Source: Corynebacterium sp. CNCTC7651 (GTDB taxonomy: Bacteria; Actinomycetota; Actinomycetes; Mycobacteriales; Mycobacteriaceae). Taken from it: DNA of 64,000 nt. The first letter of the stretch is position 1, and every line of letters begins with the position of its first letter. The notes below the pieces were generated by a model. It was not told the DNA's origin and searched no databases. It was given only the letters and a program-made list of their open reading frames with translations. A program made the position numbers and the translations under genes. Where the stretch lies: the NCBI RefSeq assembly GCF_021496665.1, contig NZ_CP071246.1, positions 2,170,001 to 2,234,000 of the forward strand, in the 5' to 3' direction. Of this stretch, positions 59,833-64,000 are shown piece by piece.

Positions 59833-59850
59833 CGACGCCCCCTTTTTCAC

Positions 59851-61344
59851 CTACCGCTTGTGGTACAGCCCCTTCTTCCAGTACTCCGGCTCTGAGGTAA
59901 CCAGGACGCCGAGGGAGCGGAAGATGCCCTCGTCAACAGAGCCGAGGATGGTGGTCACATGCGCGTCGCAGCCGCGGAGGTACTTCAAGTGGTCCAGGGC
60001 CACCTGGGCCTGCGGGTTCACGGACGCGGAGACAGACAGGGCAATCAGCACCTCATCGGTGTGCAGGCGGGGGTTCACGGAGCCCAAGTGGCGCGTCTTC
60101 AAAGACTGGATCGGCTCGATCGAGGCAGGCGAGAGCAGGTGCACCTCATCCTTAATGCCGGCCAGCGCCTTCAGCGCGTTGAGCAGCACCGCGGCGGAAG
60201 GGCCGAGCAGGTCAGAAGTCTTGCCGGTGACAATCTGCCCGCTGGGCAACTCGAGCGCGGCGCCGGGCTTGCCGGTCGCTTCAGCAACCGCCATCGCTGG
60301 TGCCACCACCACGCGATCCGCCGTGGTCACGTTGGCTTTGCGCATGACGTTCATCGCGCGGTCCGACTCGGTGGACGTCTTGTCCATGCGGCGCTCATCC
60401 ACCAGCGCCTTGTAGTAGCGGCGGATGATCTCCTGCTCGGAGGCGTGGCGGCAGGCGGCGTCGTCCGAAATGCAGTAACCCGCCATGTTCACGCCCATGT
60501 CCGTCGGGGACTTGTAGGGCTCCTTGCCGGTGGCCTCCTTCAGCAGGGTGCGCAGCAGCGGGAAGACCTCGATGTCGCGGTTGTAGCTGGTCACCTGCTC
60601 GCCGTACGCGTCCAGGTGGTACTGGTCGATCACGTTCATGTCGTCCAAGTCCACCGTCGCGGCCTCGTAGGCCAGGTTCACCGGGTGGGACAGGGCCAGG
60701 TTCCAGATCGGGAACGTCTCAAACTTGGCGTAACCAGCGGGAATGCCGCGCTTGTTGTCGTGGTACACCTGGCTCAGGCAGGTGGCCAGCTTGCCGGAGC
60801 CTGGGCCCGGCCCCGTCATCACAATCAGATCCCGGCTGGTTGCCACATAATCGTTGCGGCCGAAGCCGTTTTCGCTGACCACGGTGGCCGTGTCGTTGGG
60901 GTAGCCCGGAATCATGTAGTGGCGCGCCACCTTCAGGCCCAGGCGGGTGAGGCGGTCCAGGAACGCGTCCACGTTGGCGTTAGACCCTTCAATCTGGGTG
61001 CACACCACGTTCTCCACCAAAAAGCCGCGGTCCCGGAACACGTCCACCAGCCGCAGCACGTCCTCTTCGTACGTAATGCCCAAGTCCGCGCGCATCTTCT
61101 GTCGCACCACATCGCCCGCGTTGAAGCAGATGATGATCTCGATCTCGTCCTTGATCCGGTCCAGCATGGCGATCTTGTTGTCCGGGGTGAAACCGGGGAG
61201 GACGCGGGATGCGTGGTGATCGTCGAAAAGCTTGCCGCCCATCTCCAGGTACAGCTTGCCGCCGATGTCCCTGCGCCGAGCCGTGATGTGCTCGGATTGC
61301 ATCTGGATGTACTTTTCACGGTCAAACCCGATTGTGTACGGCAT
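59851..61344 (-). CDS. DUF1846 family protein
   Basis: 497 residues from the ATG at 61344 ([20 protein letters not shown]), the usual DUF1846 length. The sequence is highly conserved throughout ([49 protein letters not shown]). The family has no settled function, though a P-loop-like GPGPGSGK is visible. It is divergent from nnr; the start codons are about 35 bp apart. Confidence 0.93.
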   Translation of the reverse strand: MPYTIGFDREKYIQMQSEHITARRRDIGGKLYLEMGGKLFDDHHASRVLPGFTPDNKIAMLDRIKDEIEIIICFNAGDVVRQKMRADLGITYEEDVLRLVDVFRDRGFLVENVVCTQIEGSNANVDAFLDRLTRLGLKVARHYMIPGYPNDTATVVSENGFGRNDYVATSRDLIVMTGPGPGSGKLATCLSQVYHDNKRGIPAGYAKFETFPIWNLALSHPVNLAYEAATVDLDDMNVIDQYHLDAYGEQVTSYNRDIEVFPLLRTLLKEATGKEPYKSPTDMGVNMAGYCISDDAACRHASEQEIIRRYYKALVDERRMDKTSTESDRAMNVMRKANVTTADRVVVAPAMAVAEATGKPGAALELPSGQIVTGKTSDLLGPSAAVLLNALKALAGIKDEVHLLSPASIEPIQSLKTRHLGSVNPRLHTDEVLIALSVSASVNPQAQVALDHLKYLRGCDAHVTTILGSVDEGIFRSLGVLVTSEPEYWKKGLYHKR

Positions 61345-61379
61345 GGCCCACAGTCTAACCCCGCGCCTAGGCTGGCAGC

Positions 61380-63038
61380 ATGTACGCAACCACCTTCACC
61401 GTGGACCAGATCCGCGCCGCGGAGGCCCGCCTTCTCGTCGAGGAAACGGAGCCTGACCAGCTCATGCGCCACGCCGCGCACAGCGTGTACACGGTCGCGG
61501 AGGCCATGCTTTCGTGGCCCGCGCGCGGCACATACCGCTCCGTCGACGCGGAGCCCAAACGCACCTTTATTCTTGCGGGCCCGGGCGGCAACGGCGGCGA
61601 CGCGCTCTACGCCGGCGCGGAACTCGCCCTGGCCGGCCACCCGGTGGACGCGTTCCTCACCGCGGGCACGGCGCACGAGCGGGCACTCACCGCCTTCACC
61701 AACGCGGGCGGCAAGGTGTTGGACGCACTGCCGGAGGCAGGCTGGCGGTTCAACGACGAATACCGGCTGGCCGTCGACGGCATCACCGGCATCGGCGGCA
61801 CTGCGGGCCTGCGCGAGGAGCTTCGCGGCGCAGTGGAGCTTTTGGACCAGGCGCACCCGTGGGTGCTGGCGGTGGACCTGCCCTCCGGCATCGAGGCAGA
61901 CACGGGCCAGGGCGGCGCCCTGCACGTCACCGCGGACGTGACTGTGACATTCGGCGGCTGGCGCCGCGCCCACATCCTCAACCCGGCCTGCGGCGTGCAG
62001 CTCCTGGCGGGCCTCGAACTGCCGCACATGAACATCAATGAGGCGCTGGTGGACACGCTTCCGGAATGGGCGGACGACGGTCCTCCCCTGCTCAGCGCCA
62101 GCCGCGCCGTGGTGCCGGACCCGCCCGCGGGCGCCTGGCCGGAGGACTTGACCACCATGTACCCCGCCTCCGGCGCAGACATCGAGCCGGGCCCGGCCGA
62201 CGACAAATTCTCCGGCGGCGTGGTGGGCATTTGCGCTGGAAGCGAGGACTACCCCGGCGCGGCGATCCTGTGCACCACCGCCGCCGTCAACGCCACGCCG
62301 GCCATGGTGCGCTACGCGGGGCCGCAGGCGCTTGAGGTGGTGCGGGCGGTTCCGGAGAGCGTCGTCAAGCAAAAGCCCCAGGATGCCGGGCGCGTGCAAG
62401 CGTGGGTGTTGCAAAAGCCCCAGGATGCCGGGCGCGTGCAAGCGTGGGTGTTCGGGCCCGGCGCGGGCACGGATGCGGCTGCGGCGCAGGACTTGCGGTG
62501 GGTGCTGGGGCAGGAGGTGCCCGTGCTTATCGACGCCGACGGGCTGACCCTCCTGGCGCAACATGCCGACCTGCGGGAACTGGTGGCATCGCGGGAGGAG
62601 CAGACAGTGCTCACGCCGCACGACGGCGAGTTTGCGCGCCTGCGGAAGGCCGTGGGCGTGAAGGAGTCGAACCGGTTCGATGAGGTGCGCGCGGTGGCGG
62701 CGGCGCTTGGGTGCACCGTGATCCGCAAGGGCCGGGTGACGCTGGTCGCGCCGGAGGACGCGCCGTTTTGGGTGCTGGGCGTGGACGCTGGGCATTCATG
62801 GGCGGCCACACCTGGCTCGGGCGACGTGCTCTCCGGCCTGGCGGGCGCCTATCTGGCACTGGCCAATGCGCAAGACTGGCCGGTGGAATTCGCCATGACC
62901 GCGGCGGTGTCCGTGCACGCCATGGCGGCGAAGTTGGCGGCGGAAACCCCGTACGGGGACGCGACGGCGCCCGCGAGCCGGATCGCGGAGTGCATCCGCC
63001 CGGCGACCGCACGGCTGAACCCGCAACGGCCCCAGTAA
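61380..63038 (+). CDS. nnr: Bifunctional NAD(P)H-hydrate epimerase/dehydratase with an internal duplication
   Basis: 552 residues. The N-terminal epimerase domain has [16 protein letters not shown] and [15 protein letters not shown]. The C-terminal ADP-dependent dehydratase has [11 protein letters not shown] and the glycine motif [13 protein letters not shown]. Together they repair hydrated NADH and NADPH. Between the domains' cores, [13 protein letters not shown] occurs twice in tandem before FGPGAG, an extra 14 residues. The rest is full length. It lies upstream of etfBA. Confidence 0.93.
   Translation: MYATTFTVDQIRAAEARLLVEETEPDQLMRHAAHSVYTVAEAMLSWPARGTYRSVDAEPKRTFILAGPGGNGGDALYAGAELALAGHPVDAFLTAGTAHERALTAFTNAGGKVLDALPEAGWRFNDEYRLAVDGITGIGGTAGLREELRGAVELLDQAHPWVLAVDLPSGIEADTGQGGALHVTADVTVTFGGWRRAHILNPACGVQLLAGLELPHMNINEALVDTLPEWADDGPPLLSASRAVVPDPPAGAWPEDLTTMYPASGADIEPGPADDKFSGGVVGICAGSEDYPGAAILCTTAAVNATPAMVRYAGPQALEVVRAVPESVVKQKPQDAGRVQAWVLQKPQDAGRVQAWVFGPGAGTDAAAAQDLRWVLGQEVPVLIDADGLTLLAQHADLRELVASREEQTVLTPHDGEFARLRKAVGVKESNRFDEVRAVAAALGCTVIRKGRVTLVAPEDAPFWVLGVDAGHSWAATPGSGDVLSGLAGAYLALANAQDWPVEFAMTAAVSVHAMAAKLAAETPYGDATAPASRIAECIRPATARLNPQRPQ
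62369..62452 (+). repeat. Perfect 2 x 42-bp tandem repeat inside nnr
   Basis: Units 62369-62410 and 62411-62452 are identical and keep the frame, adding 14 residues just before the GPG loop of the dehydratase domain. Confidence 0.92.
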
Positions 63039-63096
63039 ACTAACGTGCACCTTACTTCTCTTTCTAGACCGTCTTAACCAGGAGCACTTTCCCAGC

Positions 63097-63867
63097 ATGC
63101 GCATCGCAGTACTACTTAAAGAGGTCCCCGATACGTACGGGGAACGTGACCTGGACCTGGAAACGGGCCTGGCCGTGCGGACCGGCGACAACGTCGCGGA
63201 CGAGGTGGGCGAGCGCGCCGTGGAGGCCGCGCTGAAGCTCGCGGAGGCGCACGGCGGCGAGGTGGAGCTGCTTTCCCTCGGCCCGGTGGCCAGCGACGGC
63301 AGCATCCGCAAGGGCATTGCCATGGGCGCGAAGACGGCGCACATGGTGCATGATGACGCGCTGGTGGGCGCCGATTTCGGCCTCACCGCCGAGGTGCTGG
63401 CGGCGCTGGTGCGCCGCGGCGAATACGACCTAGTGGTGGCCGGCAACCTCTCCTCCGACGGGGGTGGCGGCGTGGTGCCCACCATGGTGGCGGAACTGCT
63501 GGGCTGGCCGAACCTGACCAACCTGACCTCGGTGGAGGTGGACGGAGCCGCGATCACGGCGCACCGCGCGAGCGACGGCGTGGACGTGGAGCTGGCTGCT
63601 GAGCTGCCCGCGGTGATCTCGGTGACGGACGCGTTCCCGGACGCCCGCTTCCCCAACTTCAAGGGCCTGATGGCCGCGAAGAAGCAGGAGCTCACTCCCC
63701 TCACCCTGGCTGACCTGGGCATTGACGCGAACGATTTCACTCCGGCGCGGGCCATCGTCCTCGAGGTTGCGAAGCGCCCGCCGCGCGAGGCAGGCACCGT
63801 GATTGACGACGACGGCACAGCCGCCCAGCAGCTCGCCGACTACCTGGCCGAGAAGAACTTCATCTAA
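63097..63867 (+). CDS. etfB: Electron transfer flavoprotein, beta subunit
   Basis: 256 residues (MRIAVLLKEVPDTYGERDLDLETG). The pattern GEVELLSLGP...IRKGIAMGAKTAHMV and the signature region VEVDGAAITAHRASDGVDVELAAELPAVISVTDAFPDARFPNFKGLMAAKK are diagnostic of EtfB. It carries electrons from acyl-CoA dehydrogenases to the respiratory chain together with EtfA, encoded 14 bp downstream. Confidence 0.95.
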   Translation: MRIAVLLKEVPDTYGERDLDLETGLAVRTGDNVADEVGERAVEAALKLAEAHGGEVELLSLGPVASDGSIRKGIAMGAKTAHMVHDDALVGADFGLTAEVLAALVRRGEYDLVVAGNLSSDGGGGVVPTMVAELLGWPNLTNLTSVEVDGAAITAHRASDGVDVELAAELPAVISVTDAFPDARFPNFKGLMAAKKQELTPLTLADLGIDANDFTPARAIVLEVAKRPPREAGTVIDDDGTAAQQLADYLAEKNFI

Positions 63868-63880
63868 ACGGGAGCACACA

Positions 63881-64000
63881 ATGACGAATACCAACGAAGC
63901 AATCCTGGTGGTCATCGACGCTGCCCCCGCGGGCGGCATTGCGGATTCCGCCGCCGAGCTGATCGGCGCCGCCTCCGGCATCGGCGCGCCCGTCGCCCTG
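63881..64000 (+). CDS. etfA: Electron transfer flavoprotein, alpha subunit (partial)
   Basis: The first 40 residues from the ATG at 63881 (MTNTNEAILVVIDAAP...), preceded by GGGAGC. The match to the EtfA N-terminus is short, but the position directly after etfB supports it. The gene runs out of the window. Confidence 0.85.
   Translation, partial: MTNTNEAILVVIDAAPAGGIADSAAELIGAASGIGAPVAL

Noticed and set aside
60933..62795. 620-residue minus-strand frame
   Set aside because: It is antisense to nnr and overlaps the DUF1846 gene in another frame; both of those are clear genes.

Overview
The window is high-GC actinobacterial DNA, most likely from the genus Corynebacterium. The evidence is the set of small lineage-typical families (DUF5926, DUF6474, DUF5318, DUF2020, DUF1846), a class E-type sortase, the msrA/sodA pair, a 16S-23S spacer without tRNA genes, and many GTG starts. 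Species cannot be decided from the sequence.

Layout. 1-9.84 kb is a histidine-utilisation locus: hutG (cut by the window edge) divergent from an IclR-type regulator, hutH, an acyl-CoA dehydrogenase, a class III CoA-transferase, a YjiH-type membrane protein, hutU and hutI. Two related dyads precede the dehydrogenase gene and hutU and are candidate regulator operators. 9.86-10.75 kb is a Phd/RelE-type toxin-antitoxin pair behind a long palindrome. 10.7-29.3 kb is mixed housekeeping and envelope content: DUF5926, GDPD, alpha/beta-hydrolase, msrA, sodA, MFS, RecB-like nuclease, NarL-type two-component system, DUF2020 lipoprotein, Nudix-LOG fusion, sortase, a YidC/Oxa1 paralog, TetR, stress proteins and an RluA-type pseudouridine synthase. 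29.3-35.3 kb is one rRNA operon on the minus strand. 35.3-48 kb has a GntR/ABC module, a NYN-domain protein, PspA, a thioredoxin-like protein, copper chaperone plus P1B-ATPase, MFS, YhfC and dnaB. 48.5-55 kb has rplI, ssb, rpsF, a GT87-type mannosyltransferase-like protein, a class A PBP and DUF5318. 55-64 kb has MarR, a USP-like protein, a rhodanese, a PIG-L deacetylase, an excisionase-type HTH, DUF1846, NAD(P)HX repair and the start of etfBA.

Notable beyond gene content. (1) The 11-mer CGTCGATAAGC occurs exactly 12 times, about once per 5 kb, in several reading frames and both orientations, always followed by a purine; well under one copy is expected by chance. (2) Three genes carry perfect in-frame tandem duplications: 204 bp in a thioredoxin-like gene, 57 bp in dnaB and 42 bp in nnr. 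(3) Five genes show apparent single-base frameshifts, four of them in runs of C or G. Points 2 and 3 may reflect real mutation or assembly error. (4) A two-copy palindromic element lies at 48.3 and 56.9 kb. (5) A DnaA-box cluster lies upstream of dnaB. (6) An acyl-CoA dehydrogenase/CoA-transferase pair inside the hut locus could feed imidazolepropionate into urocanate.
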